64,000 bases of DNA from Edwardsiella anguillarum (GTDB lineage Bacteria > Pseudomonadota > Gammaproteobacteria > Enterobacterales > Enterobacteriaceae), in assembly GCF_008801815.1 (NCBI RefSeq), contig NZ_VZOX01000012.1. One strand, 5' to 3'. Below, one piece after another: positions 8,063-16,036 of this stretch. Position numbers and translations under genes: made by a program. How positions within the stretch are numbered: the first letter of the stretch is position 1; each line of letters begins with the position of its first letter. The notes beneath the pieces were generated by a model that did not search any database, had not been told where the DNA came from, and worked only from the letters and a program-made list of their open reading frames with translations.

Positions 8063-8530
8063 ATGACCGAACAGGACGATCTCGCTACGCTGCATGGTTT
8101 TTTCAACCAGGGTGGCACCCTACAGGCGCTGATGGATATCGCCCCCGACGATCTTGACCATGTCTACAGCTATGCCTGCCAGCTATTCGACGCAGAGGAC
8201 TATGCCGGCGCCAAACGCTTTTACCTGCTGCTGGCCCGCCTCTCCCACTGGCAATACGAGTACTGGCTCTCCCTGGGGCTGTGCTGTCAGCGCCTGGAGG
8301 AGCACGATCAGGCCGTATTCTGCTTCGGTCAGGCCGGCCTGCTGCGGCTGGACGACCCCCAGCCGGCCTATCTAGCGGGCCTCAGCTATCGACAAATGGG
8401 GCAGACGGCGCTGGCCGGCAAGGCCTTCAGCGCGGCGTTGAAATGGTGCGCCGCCAAGCCGCAGTACCAGGCGATCAAGGGGGAAATACTGCGTCAGTTC
8501 ACACCGGTGACCGAGGAGACACAGCCATGA
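8063..8530 (+). CDS. escA: T3SS class II chaperone EscA for EseC (SycD/LcrH, SscA-like)
   Basis: TPR-type translocator chaperone of 155 residues. The SycD/LcrH pattern is visible: DDLDHVYSYACQLFDAEDYAGAKRFYLLLARL, WLSLGLCCQRLEEHDQAVFCFGQAGLL and AYLAGLSYRQMGQTALAGKAFSAAL form three consecutive repeats between residues about 30 and 135. It precedes its client eseC with a 4-base ATGA overlap, as sscA precedes sseC. Described in Edwardsiella as the EseC chaperone. The start follows AAGGAGG. Confidence 0.92.
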   Translation: MTEQDDLATLHGFFNQGGTLQALMDIAPDDLDHVYSYACQLFDAEDYAGAKRFYLLLARLSHWQYEYWLSLGLCCQRLEEHDQAVFCFGQAGLLRLDDPQPAYLAGLSYRQMGQTALAGKAFSAALKWCAAKPQYQAIKGEILRQFTPVTEETQP

Positions 8531-9963
8531 ACAATATCACTGAGACCCGCTATACCACGCCGCCGCTGGGGGGCAGCGCGCAAAACGACAGCGTGCAGTC
8601 ACAGCACGATCACCCGCAGATTGGCGCCGGCGCACTGGATCCGCTGCGTCCCCCCCCTCAGCGTCAGCAGGATCACGACCCTAAGCGCGAGTTTCATCGC
8701 CCGCCCGCGCCCCGTCAGCCCGTGACGCTGCGCCTCGCAGAGGGCGCACTGAACCGCATTCTGGACATCTTTGGCCCCCGCGTCGACGGCAAGCCGCTGA
8801 CGGTCACCGATATCGAGCGCACGCCGATGGAGGCGATGACGCTAGCCGCCTCTCTGCTGGGGGTCAAGGCGCTCGGCGACAATGCCAATCTCAAAGCGCT
8901 GGCCATGGAGATCCGCACCCACGGCGCCGAAAGCCTACGTCTGCGCCAGAATGAAGATCTGCGTAAACAGGTGGAGAAATCCATCGAGGATCAGGCCAAG
9001 GCGCAGAAAGCGGGGATTTTCTCCGCCATCGTCGACTGGATCGTCTCCATCGCCGAGGTGGTCAGCGGCATCGGCAAAATCCTAATCGGCGACTTTGCCG
9101 GCGGCGCCATGGACGTGGCGGCGGGATGCGCCGGGTTGGTGAAAGCCGCCTGCGAAACCCTGGCGCTGATCGATAAGGACAATGCGGAAAAATACCAGTC
9201 TATTGCCGACGTCGCCGGAAAGGTACAGCTGGCCTTCGAGATCGCCGGCATGGCCGTCGATCTGGTCAGCGTCGGGCGCGGAGTCATGGCGAGCAAGTCC
9301 ATCGCCAAAGCGACGGAAACCGTCATGGAGGGGGCGGCCGGCGAAGCGCTACATACCGCCGTGACCCAGGGCAGCGAGGCCGCGATAAAGACCGCGGCTG
9401 CAGAGATAGGCAAGCAGGTTGCCGAACAGGTCTCCGAGCAGGTCACCCGCAGCCTGGCCGAGCAGAGCGCTCGCTTCCTGGGCCAGGGCCATCTCCTGGA
9501 GGCGTTCAGCAAGCAGGCCATCGAGCAAATGGTCACGCGGGCGGTCGAGACCGCCGCGAAAAGAGCGCTCCAATCCGGCGTCGAGATATCGGCCAAGGAG
9601 CTGAGCAAGCAGGTCATTAAAGAGGTGCAGCGCGAGGTCATCAAAGCCATCGTCGGCGCCTGCATCGACAGCGTGGCCAACAATGCGAAGTCAGCCACCC
9701 GCAGCACCCTGCAGAGCGTTAACGGCGTCTACCAAGGCGTTATCACCAAGGAGCGGGCCGAGCTCCAGAAAGTCATCCAGCAGCTGATCAATGAGACCGA
9801 CTTTATGCAGTTCATGCTGGATGAGTTTGAAAAAATCAAAAAACGCGCCAAAGAGAATATCGGCAGCCTGATGGACGGGGCAGGCAAAGCCCTCTCCGCC
9901 GCGGCGGATACCCAGCAAAAGAGCGGCGCCATGCTCAGCAGCATCGCCGCCAATATCGCCTGA
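8527..9963 (+). CDS. eseC: T3SS translocon pore protein EseC (SseC family)
   Basis: Hydrophobic translocator of 478 residues (SseC about 484). The first ~75 residues are polar and Pro/Gln-rich; residues about 165-210 (SAIVDWIVSIAEVVSGIGK through AAGCAGLV) and about 235-255 are membrane-active, followed by a long Glu/Gln/Lys-rich helical C-terminus. The start is the ATGA overlap with escA; a longer in-frame start at 8281 lies wholly inside escA and is rejected. Family knowledge: inserts in the host membrane with EseD to make the translocation pore. Confidence 0.93.
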   Translation: MNNITETRYTTPPLGGSAQNDSVQSQHDHPQIGAGALDPLRPPPQRQQDHDPKREFHRPPAPRQPVTLRLAEGALNRILDIFGPRVDGKPLTVTDIERTPMEAMTLAASLLGVKALGDNANLKALAMEIRTHGAESLRLRQNEDLRKQVEKSIEDQAKAQKAGIFSAIVDWIVSIAEVVSGIGKILIGDFAGGAMDVAAGCAGLVKAACETLALIDKDNAEKYQSIADVAGKVQLAFEIAGMAVDLVSVGRGVMASKSIAKATETVMEGAAGEALHTAVTQGSEAAIKTAAAEIGKQVAEQVSEQVTRSLAEQSARFLGQGHLLEAFSKQAIEQMVTRAVETAAKRALQSGVEISAKELSKQVIKEVQREVIKAIVGACIDSVANNAKSATRSTLQSVNGVYQGVITKERAELQKVIQQLINETDFMQFMLDEFEKIKKRAKENIGSLMDGAGKALSAAADTQQKSGAMLSSIAANIA

Positions 9964-9978
9964 ACCAAGGAGCAGACT

Positions 9979-10560
9979 ATGAGTACCATCGACAGCGGCA
10001 GCCTCGGCGTTAACGGCATTACCCCACCGGACAGCCATCGCTACGTTTCGGGGGATCGCGGCGGCAACGCCATCGGCCAGCTGAATGAGCTGATGGTTCA
10101 GCTTGGAGAGCTGTTTGGGAAGCTGCGCGATGTGCTGCGCCAATATCAGCAGACGCAGCAAAGCAACGCGTTCAAGATGCAACAAACAGCGTATGACACT
10201 CGAGTGGATGCCATCGATAAAGACTTTCAGGCCAAGCAGGCCCAGGCTATCGCACAAATCCTCGGCGGCATCGCCCAGGCCTTTGGCGGCGCGTTCGGCG
10301 AACAGGCGCATACCATTAGCAATGGCGTTAACAGCATGACGCAGGGGATCGTCGGCGTCGGCTATGTCAATGATATGTCCCGTCAGGCGCAGGAGGAGCA
10401 GGCGCTATCCGAATATCAGCACGGCCTGGCTGCCCAGCAGCTTAAGCGGGCGGATGAAACGCAGGAAAAGGCGCTCAGAGTCTCCGGCGATCTGCGCGAG
10501 ATACTGACCACCCTGAATCAGGCCCACGAGCGTATTGCCAGCAGCGTACGCATGTCCTGA
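9979..10560 (+). CDS. eseD: T3SS translocon pore protein EseD (SseD family)
   Basis: Second hydrophobic translocator, 193 residues (SseD 195). A helical region with many Gln (about 30-80) precedes a Gly/Ala-rich membrane-active segment AQAIAQILGGIAQAFGGAFG near residue 90-110, then an amphipathic C-terminal helix. Preceded by AAGGAG and 15 bases after eseC. Works with EseB and EseC in the translocon; EscC is its chaperone. Confidence 0.92.
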   Translation: MSTIDSGSLGVNGITPPDSHRYVSGDRGGNAIGQLNELMVQLGELFGKLRDVLRQYQQTQQSNAFKMQQTAYDTRVDAIDKDFQAKQAQAIAQILGGIAQAFGGAFGEQAHTISNGVNSMTQGIVGVGYVNDMSRQAQEEQALSEYQHGLAAQQLKRADETQEKALRVSGDLREILTTLNQAHERIASSVRMS

Positions 10561-10573
10561 AGGAGGTGACACG

Positions 10574-10957
10574 ATGGATGACGTCAGCCGTTTCATGGTG
10601 GCAGAGGGGCTACACCCGGCGCCGGCGCACTTCCTGGAGAGCGAGTTTCTCATGGGGCAGCGCATCGAAACCCCGCGTTTTCACCTCACCTATCGGCAGG
10701 AGGGGGAACGTCTGATCCTCTGTGACTTTACCGCCCGCAATGACGATGGGCAGGCCGTTATCGCCCTGATGGGACTCCTGCGCCGCCTCATCGGCGCGCT
10801 TCCCCTGCTGCGCTATATCGATGCCATGATCCTGCCCGCGCCCCACGATCGGGCGCTGGATAGGATGCGACGGCGCCTGACGGATGTGATGCTGGCGGAA
10901 GGCGCGCAGCCCATACGTCTGGATGATGCGCTGTGGCTGCGCTATCGCTGCCGTTAA
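10574..10957 (+). CDS. eseE: T3SS protein EseE (SseE-like), promotes EseC secretion
   Basis: Small 127-residue cytoplasmic-type protein, position and size of SseE (137). The fold looks like a class I chaperone-type alpha/beta protein: RFHLTYRQEGERLILCDFTARN, then a Leu-rich helix ALMGLLRRLIGALPLL. Published work on Edwardsiella describes EseE as raising EseC secretion and expression of the escC-eseE operon. The start at 10574 follows AAGGAGGTGAC, an almost ideal ribosome site; a longer start at 10535 lies inside eseD and is not used. Last gene of the operon. Confidence 0.88.
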   Translation: MDDVSRFMVAEGLHPAPAHFLESEFLMGQRIETPRFHLTYRQEGERLILCDFTARNDDGQAVIALMGLLRRLIGALPLLRYIDAMILPAPHDRALDRMRRRLTDVMLAEGAQPIRLDDALWLRYRCR

Positions 10958-10970
10958 CCGCCCAATCAAC

Positions 10971-11007
10971 GCCGGCCAGCGCTCCGCCGCAGGGGAGAAT
11001 GGCCGGC
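10971..11007 (+). other. Stem-loop between eseE and escB
   Basis: Perfect 8-base arms GCCGGCCA (10971-10978) and TGGCCGGC (11000-11007) with a 21-base loop, 13 bases after eseE. No U-tract follows; it may attenuate or protect transcripts between the translocator operon and escB. An AT-rich stretch at 11078-11100 just before escB may hold a weak separate promoter; no 7-4-7 box is seen there. Confidence 0.35.
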
Positions 11008-11112
11008 TCCCCGAAATCATAATGCCAAAAGCCAAAGCCGCCCCGCTTTGCCAAAGCCCCGGAGGAAAGGCCCTGATAATGTAATAATATATCATATCAA
11101 TTGGAGAACACT

Positions 11113-11604
11113 ATGACGTCCGCATCGCTCTCCGCCCAGGCTGAAAACGTGGCGCGTCGCTGTCTGGCGCTGCTTGAGGGGAAGGAAACCCAGCGTCCCC
11201 TCAGCGGCGCCAGCCAGGATGAAATGGAGGCCAGCTATGCGCGCGGCTGCCAGGCCCTGAACGACGGCGATATTCACGAGGCGACGGCCACGTTCGCTTT
11301 TCTCTCCCTACAGCAGCCGCTGGAACGGCGCTTTACCTTCGCATTTGCCTGCGTACTGCTGCAGCAGCAGGAGTATCGCCAGGCGCTGACCCTCTTTAGC
11401 TATTCCCTCGCGCTGCAGGCTAACGATCCCTTTACCCCGTTTCATATGGCGGAGTGCCTGTTTGCGCTGAGAGAGCCTGACGCCGCCATGGATGCATTGG
11501 ATGCCACGATTGCGCTGTGCTATGGCCAGGCCGACGCCAACCCACGCTATACACCTCTGCGTCAGCGGGCACAGGACCTGCTGGATACGCTTAATCAACC
11601 TTAA
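11113..11604 (+). CDS. escB: T3SS effector chaperone EscB (SycD/SscB-like TPR)
   Basis: TPR-type chaperone of 163 residues. Repeats are seen at about 40-70 (ASYARGCQALNDGDIHEATATFAFLSL), 73-105 (RRFTFAFACVLLQQQEYRQALTLFSYSLAL) and 110-135 (PFTPFHMAECLFALREPDAAMDALDATIAL), the LcrH/SycD pattern of SscB. It directly precedes eseG, whose product EscB is reported to chaperone. Start at ATG 11113 with GGAG six bases upstream; an in-frame TTG at 11101 overlaps that site and is rejected. Confidence 0.88.
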   Translation: MTSASLSAQAENVARRCLALLEGKETQRPLSGASQDEMEASYARGCQALNDGDIHEATATFAFLSLQQPLERRFTFAFACVLLQQQEYRQALTLFSYSLALQANDPFTPFHMAECLFALREPDAAMDALDATIALCYGQADANPRYTPLRQRAQDLLDTLNQP

Positions 11605-11611
11605 GGAAGCC

Positions 11612-12511
11612 ATGATGATCAACGGCGTTTTCACCGAAGCACCGCTGCCGCCCTCCGCAACGCCGAGGAGTGAGCCCGCGCCTGGCCGCAGGGATATCGC
11701 AACCCAGTGCGATCTGCTGGGCATTGAGGCGCCGCGCAGCCGGGCGCCGGGCGCCCCAATCCCCTTGGATCAGCTCAGGGCACAGGCGCAGGAGGCCGAG
11801 CAAAAGGCCAAGGCCTGCGGCGTCGAGATGGCGAAACGCGCCTTTGTCGCCAAAGTGCTCACCCTGGTCGCGGCCAGCGCCGTGCTGATCACTGCCGCGC
11901 TGATCACCGGACTCACCGCCGGCGCCGGCGTCCCCCTGCTGACGCTGGCCAGCGTCGGGTTCACCCTCGCCGTCGGCGATGTCGCCTGTGCAGCCTATGA
12001 CTGGAACCACAAAAAAAATGGCGGCGGAGGACTCGCCATGGGCAGCGACGCTATCGGCAACGCGATCCACTGGCTAGGGAAAACCGGCGGCGCCAGCGAC
12101 GAAAGGGCACGCCAGGTCGCCGCCTATGGCTCACTGCTGGCGCGCAGCGCCGTTACCGTCAGCACCGTCGCCGTCAGCGGATTTCTTCCCGTCGCCGCCC
12201 CTCTCGCCCTGCAAACCACGATCCCGGCGCTGACCCTGGGCAGAACGATGATAGAGATCAGCGCTAACGCGATTAAAACCAACGAGACCCACCATGGCAT
12301 CGTTCAGCGCGTCCATGAGATCAGCGCCGGCCGGGCCTGGGGCCGCGTAGAGATAGCCCAGAGCGAACAGCGGGCCGACCGCGATGCCGATGAACGGAGG
12401 ATATCGGCGCAGCTGGCAACGCTGGAGAAAACCCGCGCATTTCTCCTCCAAACCCTCAGTCAAAGCGGCGCCGGGTCTGCGCCGCCGACGCGACGCTACA
12501 GCTTTGCCTGA
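11612..12511 (+). CDS. eseG: T3SS effector EseG (SseF/SseG-like membrane effector)
   Basis: Effector of 299 residues with the SseF/SseG pattern: a polar N-terminal ~70 residues for secretion and chaperone binding, a long hydrophobic block at about 76-130 (VLTLVAASAVLITAALITG, LTLASVGFTLAVGDVACAAYDW), a second at about 172-202 (AVTVSTVAVSGFLPVAAPLAL) and a charged tail. Family knowledge: these effectors insert in host endosomal membranes and affect microtubules. Eight bases after its chaperone gene escB. Two adjacent ATGs (11612, 11615) are possible starts behind AAGGA. Size is nearer SseF than SseG, so the naming is by context. Confidence 0.8.
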   Translation: MMINGVFTEAPLPPSATPRSEPAPGRRDIATQCDLLGIEAPRSRAPGAPIPLDQLRAQAQEAEQKAKACGVEMAKRAFVAKVLTLVAASAVLITAALITGLTAGAGVPLLTLASVGFTLAVGDVACAAYDWNHKKNGGGGLAMGSDAIGNAIHWLGKTGGASDERARQVAAYGSLLARSAVTVSTVAVSGFLPVAAPLALQTTIPALTLGRTMIEISANAIKTNETHHGIVQRVHEISAGRAWGRVEIAQSEQRADRDADERRISAQLATLEKTRAFLLQTLSQSGAGSAPPTRRYSFA

Positions 12512-12587
12512 CCCCCACCCTCTCGCCTCATGAACATACCGGCGGCGCCCCTGCGGCCGGTATGCCCGCGCGGCCCTTGCCCATCAA

Positions 12588-12605
12588 TTCAGGTATGCAC
12601 CCGAT
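12588..12605. promoter_or_regulatory. 7-4-7 regulatory box C, upstream of esaBCDE
   Basis: TTCAGGT-ATGC-ACCCGAT, identical in both arms to box B. It lies 34 bases before the ATG chosen for esaB. With the spacing seen at boxes B and D, the start of transcription would fall very close to that ATG, so the esaB start or this promoter geometry needs checking. Confidence 0.65.
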
Positions 12606-12639
12606 ACGCAGCGGGACGCCGCCGCTTTACCCTGATGAC

Positions 12640-13041
12640 ATGAACAGAAAACTGAATCCCCGCCAGGCGCTGCAGCAGCTGGCGATGTACCTCAGCCATG
12701 CCGACTGGTCCCAGGGGCAGCAGAGCCTCACGGGTACCCTGCAGGGTAGGCGTCTGAAAGGACGCTATTTTGCCAGCGGTATGTGCGTGGCGATAACGAT
12801 CGCATGGCCGCTGGCGCAGGCTAGCCAGGCGTGCCTGCTGCTGGCGGCGAGCCCGGAAACGCTGGACGACGCGCTCTACGTTGAGCAGGAGCAGTTCTGG
12901 CTCCTGCGTCGCTATCCGCCGTTGCTGACGGAGGCAGAGCTCGATCTTTTACTGCAGCAGCAGCTGGCGATGGCGGGGCTACTGATGCCCGCGGTTCGGG
13001 AGCCGCATCCCACAGGCCCGTTCATTGGGAGGTATGCATGA
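12640..13041 (+). CDS. esaB: T3SS switch protein EsaB (SpiC/SsaB-like)
   Basis: Protein of 133 residues just upstream of the secretin gene, as spiC/ssaB (about 127-133) is in SPI-2. The stretch ACLLLAASPETLDDALYVEQEQFWLL aligns in character with the SpiC core YVTLLLAAHPDVHDYAIQLTADGGWL. Family knowledge: with EsaL and EsaM it forms a complex controlling translocator-before-effector secretion. Start uncertain: 12640 is used because the longer start at 12562 would span box C; 12688 is a shorter option. No strong ribosome site is seen. Overlaps esaC by 4 bases. Confidence 0.78.
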   Translation: MNRKLNPRQALQQLAMYLSHADWSQGQQSLTGTLQGRRLKGRYFASGMCVAITIAWPLAQASQACLLLAASPETLDDALYVEQEQFWLLRRYPPLLTEAELDLLLQQQLAMAGLLMPAVREPHPTGPFIGRYA

Positions 13042-14519
13042 GAATCATCGTCCTACTGCTCTTACTCTGCGGTGGATTTTCCGCCTCCAGCCTGGCGCAG
13101 CCCATCCCCTGGCGCGGCGCCCCCTTTTTTGTCTCCAGCCAGAGCGCCACGCTGGCCTCTGTGCTGCGCGATCTTGGCGCCAACTCCGGCGTGCCGGTGG
13201 TGGTCAGCCCCCGCATCACCGAGTCCTATGCGGGCGAGCTCCGAGATACGCCGCGCGGCACAATACTGGCCGAGCTAAGCCGGCTGTACCAGCTGCTGCC
13301 CTACTACGATGGCAATACGCTGTATATCTATAAGGCTCAGGAGATGGAGCAGGCCACGCTGGCGCCCAGTTACCTGGCGGGATCCGTGCTCAAACGCCTA
13401 TTACAACGCAGCGGGCTGCTGGACGGCTATGCCTGCCAGGTCCGCCAGGTCGCCAGCGCCAACGCCCTACAGGTCAACGGCGTCCCCGCCTGCCTCAGCC
13501 AGGTGACGACCCTGGCCAAACAGCTGGACGAGCAGGATCTTAACCTGGAGCAAAACCGTGAAACCGTCGCCGTTTTCCCGCTCAAGTATGCCAACGCCAG
13601 CGACACCAGCTACGCCTACCGCAGCCAGAGCGTCGTCGTCCCTGGGCTGGTATCGGTACTGCGCGAGATGGCGCAGGGACACGCCATGCCGCTTCCCGAC
13701 AGCAAGAGCGGCACCCCCCCTAGCAATGGCAGCGGCCTGCCCACCTTCTCGGCTGACCTGCGCCAAAACGCGGTATTAATCCGCGATCGTAAACAGAATA
13801 TGGCGCTCTACCGCCAGCTTATCCAACAGCTCGACAAACGCCCGACCCTGATCGAGATCTCCGTGACTATCATCGACGTGGATGCCGGGGATATCAACGA
13901 ACTGGGCATTGACTGGTCCGCCTCCGCGCGCATCGGCGGCGGTCAGGTCAGCTTCAACAGCGGCGGGCTCAACGCCGACAGCTTCTCTTCGCTGATCTCC
14001 AACTCCGGCAGCTTTATGGTGCGCCTCTCCGCCCTGGAGCAGCAGTCCAAGGCCAAGATCGTTTCACGCCCCTCGGTCGTCACGCTGGACAATGTGCAGG
14101 CGGTGCTGGATCGCAGCATCACGTTCTACACCAAGCTCAGAAGCGAGAAGAACCCCAAGCTGGAGGCGATTACCGCCGGGGCGCTGATGCGCGTTACGCC
14201 GCGCCTTATCCGGGAGAGCGCTGGCAATAAGATATTGCTGATCCTCAATATCGAAGACGGACGCCAGGGGGCACCGCTCAGCCAGGCGGAGTCCCTGCCC
14301 CAGGTGCAAAACGCGGAGATCGCCACTCAGGCGACGCTAAATCTGGGGCAGGCCCTGCTGCTGGGTGGCTTTGTGCAGAATGAAAACACGCAGGGCGTCC
14401 GCAAAATTCCGCTGCTGGGCGACATTCCCCTGATCGGCGGACTGTTCCGCAGCACCGATCGCAAGATACACAGCGTAGTACGTCTGTTTCTGATTAAAGC
14501 CGAGCCCCGCCAGATGTGA
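13038..14519 (+). CDS. esaC: T3SS outer-membrane secretin EsaC (SctC/SsaC family)
   Basis: Secretin of 493 residues (SsaC 497) forming the outer-membrane ring. A Sec signal peptide spans about 1-21 (IIVLLLLLCGGFSASSLA). N-terminal ring domains follow, including VLRDLGANSGVPVVVSPRI (about 34-52). The secretin core begins near 265 and ends with the family blocks VVTLDNVQAVLD, GALMRVTPRLI, LNLGQALLLGGFVQNE and KIPLLGDIPLIGGLFRS. Start overlaps the esaB stop (ATGA). Confidence 0.97.
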   Translation: MRIIVLLLLLCGGFSASSLAQPIPWRGAPFFVSSQSATLASVLRDLGANSGVPVVVSPRITESYAGELRDTPRGTILAELSRLYQLLPYYDGNTLYIYKAQEMEQATLAPSYLAGSVLKRLLQRSGLLDGYACQVRQVASANALQVNGVPACLSQVTTLAKQLDEQDLNLEQNRETVAVFPLKYANASDTSYAYRSQSVVVPGLVSVLREMAQGHAMPLPDSKSGTPPSNGSGLPTFSADLRQNAVLIRDRKQNMALYRQLIQQLDKRPTLIEISVTIIDVDAGDINELGIDWSASARIGGGQVSFNSGGLNADSFSSLISNSGSFMVRLSALEQQSKAKIVSRPSVVTLDNVQAVLDRSITFYTKLRSEKNPKLEAITAGALMRVTPRLIRESAGNKILLILNIEDGRQGAPLSQAESLPQVQNAEIATQATLNLGQALLLGGFVQNENTQGVRKIPLLGDIPLIGGLFRSTDRKIHSVVRLFLIKAEPRQM

Positions 14520-14526
14520 GGTAACC

Positions 14527-15717
14527 ATGGAGACCTGCTTCAAGCTTACGTTGCTCAATGGCCCCCTACGGGGACAGGCGCTGCGGCTGCCCGCAGGCGA
14601 GTTTACCCTTGGCGGGCGCGAGGAGAACGATCTGCACCTGGCGCTGGAAAGCGGCGGTAGCGCCTCGCTATCGGTCACCGCCCAGGGCGTCAGCCTCGCT
14701 ACCCCTACCGCCTGCTGGGTTGGCGGCCGCCCCTGGCACGGCGAACGCCTGCCGTTAAATCAGGGAATCGATCTCGCCGGCATCCACTTTGCGCTGACCG
14801 ACGGTGACAGCGATACGCCGCTGCCGCAGATGGCCAAACGCCGCGCCGGGCGCCGCGCCATGCTGCTGTATCCCCTTCTCGGCGCGCTGCTGCCGACGCT
14901 TGGGATCATCGGTCTCCTTTGGCCCAGCGCGACGCCGACGCCCCCCTCCCCGCGCTCATGGCTGCCGCAGGCGCTGCAAAGTGAGCCGGGGCTACAGGCC
15001 ATCTGGCAGAGCAGCGGGGATCTGCTGCTGCGCGGCCACTGCCAGGAGAGCGGGCGCCTGGCGGCGCTGCGTCAGCGCCTGCAGGCCAGCGGCATCCATC
15101 TGCAGCAGGAGGCCGTGTGTAACGATACGCTGCGCCAGGCGCTACGGGCGCTGCTGAATAGCTATGGCTATCAGAATATGATCATCACACTGCAGGATAA
15201 CGGCGACGCCGCCATCGACGGCGATTTCCAGGGCAATAGCGCTCCCCTGGCCCAGGCGCTGGATCGGCTGCCGGGCCTGGGACGCTGGCAGTTTACGGAC
15301 AGCGGCGCACAGACGCTGGCACGGCTGATCAATGCCCTGCGTACCGAGGGGCTGCTGGAGGGCATCAGCGCGCGGCGCACCGAGCACGCCTGGCTGCTTT
15401 CAGGGCACATTGCGCCGCCGCAACAGGCGCGCCTGAACAGTTTACTTCAGCGCCTCAACCGGCAGGGTGAGGGAGATACGCTGCCCCTGCGCTTTATCGG
15501 TATGGCGGGAGAGTTCGACGCCGGCGATCTCCTGCCCGCGCCGATCGCCGGCGTCGGCGGCGCCGATGATGCCCTATATCTGCAGTTGAGCAACGGCATG
15601 CGGCTGCTCCCCGGCGCACCGCTCAGCCAAGGCATGCGCATCGTCCAGGTTACGGCCAGCGGCGTCTCGCTGGCGGGTCGACTGCGCCTTGTTTTTATCC
15701 CCCTACACTCCCGTTGA
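14527..15717 (+). CDS. esaD: T3SS inner-membrane ring protein EsaD (SctD/SsaD family)
   Basis: Bitopic ring protein of 396 residues (SsaD 403). The cytoplasmic N-terminus has an FHA-like fold (FKLTLLNGPLRGQALRLPAGEFTLGG), a single membrane helix lies at about 114-136 (AMLLYPLLGALLPTLGIIGLLW), and the periplasmic part has ring-building repeats (ALRALLNSYGYQNMIITLQDNGDAAIDG and following). Connects the secretin to the SctJ ring. Seven bases after esaC, eleven before esaE; preceded by GAGGTAACC. Confidence 0.92.
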   Translation: METCFKLTLLNGPLRGQALRLPAGEFTLGGREENDLHLALESGGSASLSVTAQGVSLATPTACWVGGRPWHGERLPLNQGIDLAGIHFALTDGDSDTPLPQMAKRRAGRRAMLLYPLLGALLPTLGIIGLLWPSATPTPPSPRSWLPQALQSEPGLQAIWQSSGDLLLRGHCQESGRLAALRQRLQASGIHLQQEAVCNDTLRQALRALLNSYGYQNMIITLQDNGDAAIDGDFQGNSAPLAQALDRLPGLGRWQFTDSGAQTLARLINALRTEGLLEGISARRTEHAWLLSGHIAPPQQARLNSLLQRLNRQGEGDTLPLRFIGMAGEFDAGDLLPAPIAGVGGADDALYLQLSNGMRLLPGAPLSQGMRIVQVTASGVSLAGRLRLVFIPLHSR

Positions 15718-15727
15718 GAGGCTCCCT

Positions 15728-15952
15728 ATGCCAACCCTAACGCATCTCGAAGATTCGCTTCGCCAGGATCCGCACGGACACCAGCGCCAACGCCTGATCG
15801 ACTGCCTCAATGAGGCCGCGCGGCGTTTGGCCCTGGCCCTGCGCCAGCCGCACAGCGCCGACGAGTACGCCCGCCTGGAGCGTCAGCGTCAGTCGTGTCT
15901 GGCCGCGGTACGCGTCATCGATACCCTGTGGACCCTGCATCAGAGCACCTGA
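15728..15952 (+). CDS. esaE: T3SS needle co-chaperone EsaE (SctE/SsaE-like)
   Basis: Helical protein of 74 residues starting MPTLTHLEDSL, as SsaE starts MTTLTRLEDLL. Family knowledge: YscE/PscE-type proteins pair with a TPR partner (here probably EsaH) to hold the needle subunit soluble. The start at 15728 is chosen on this homology; a longer in-frame start at 15689 would overlap esaD. Last gene of the esaBCDE unit, directly before box D and esrC. Confidence 0.85.
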   Translation: MPTLTHLEDSLRQDPHGHQRQRLIDCLNEAARRLALALRQPHSADEYARLERQRQSCLAAVRVIDTLWTLHQST

Positions 15953-15962
15953 TCGCCGCTAA

Positions 15963-15980
15963 CTCAGGTGATGACCCGAT
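15963..15980. promoter_or_regulatory. 7-4-7 regulatory box D, upstream of esrC
   Basis: CTCAGGT-GATG-ACCCGAT. A -10-like TATGAT begins at 16002, about 30 bases after the box centre, close to the spacing at box B. Transcription would start near 16014, leaving a short leader with AGGAG before esrC. Inferred EsrB site; it fits the reported EsrB control of esrC. Confidence 0.7.
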
Positions 15981-16036
15981 AGGGGAAATTTACCCGGTCG
16001 CTATGATGGCCTTAGTACCTCAGTCAGGAGCACCTC

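Noticed and set aside
8281..8526. Longer N-terminus for eseC
   Set aside because: It lies wholly within escA; the ATGA overlap at 8527 gives the SseC length.
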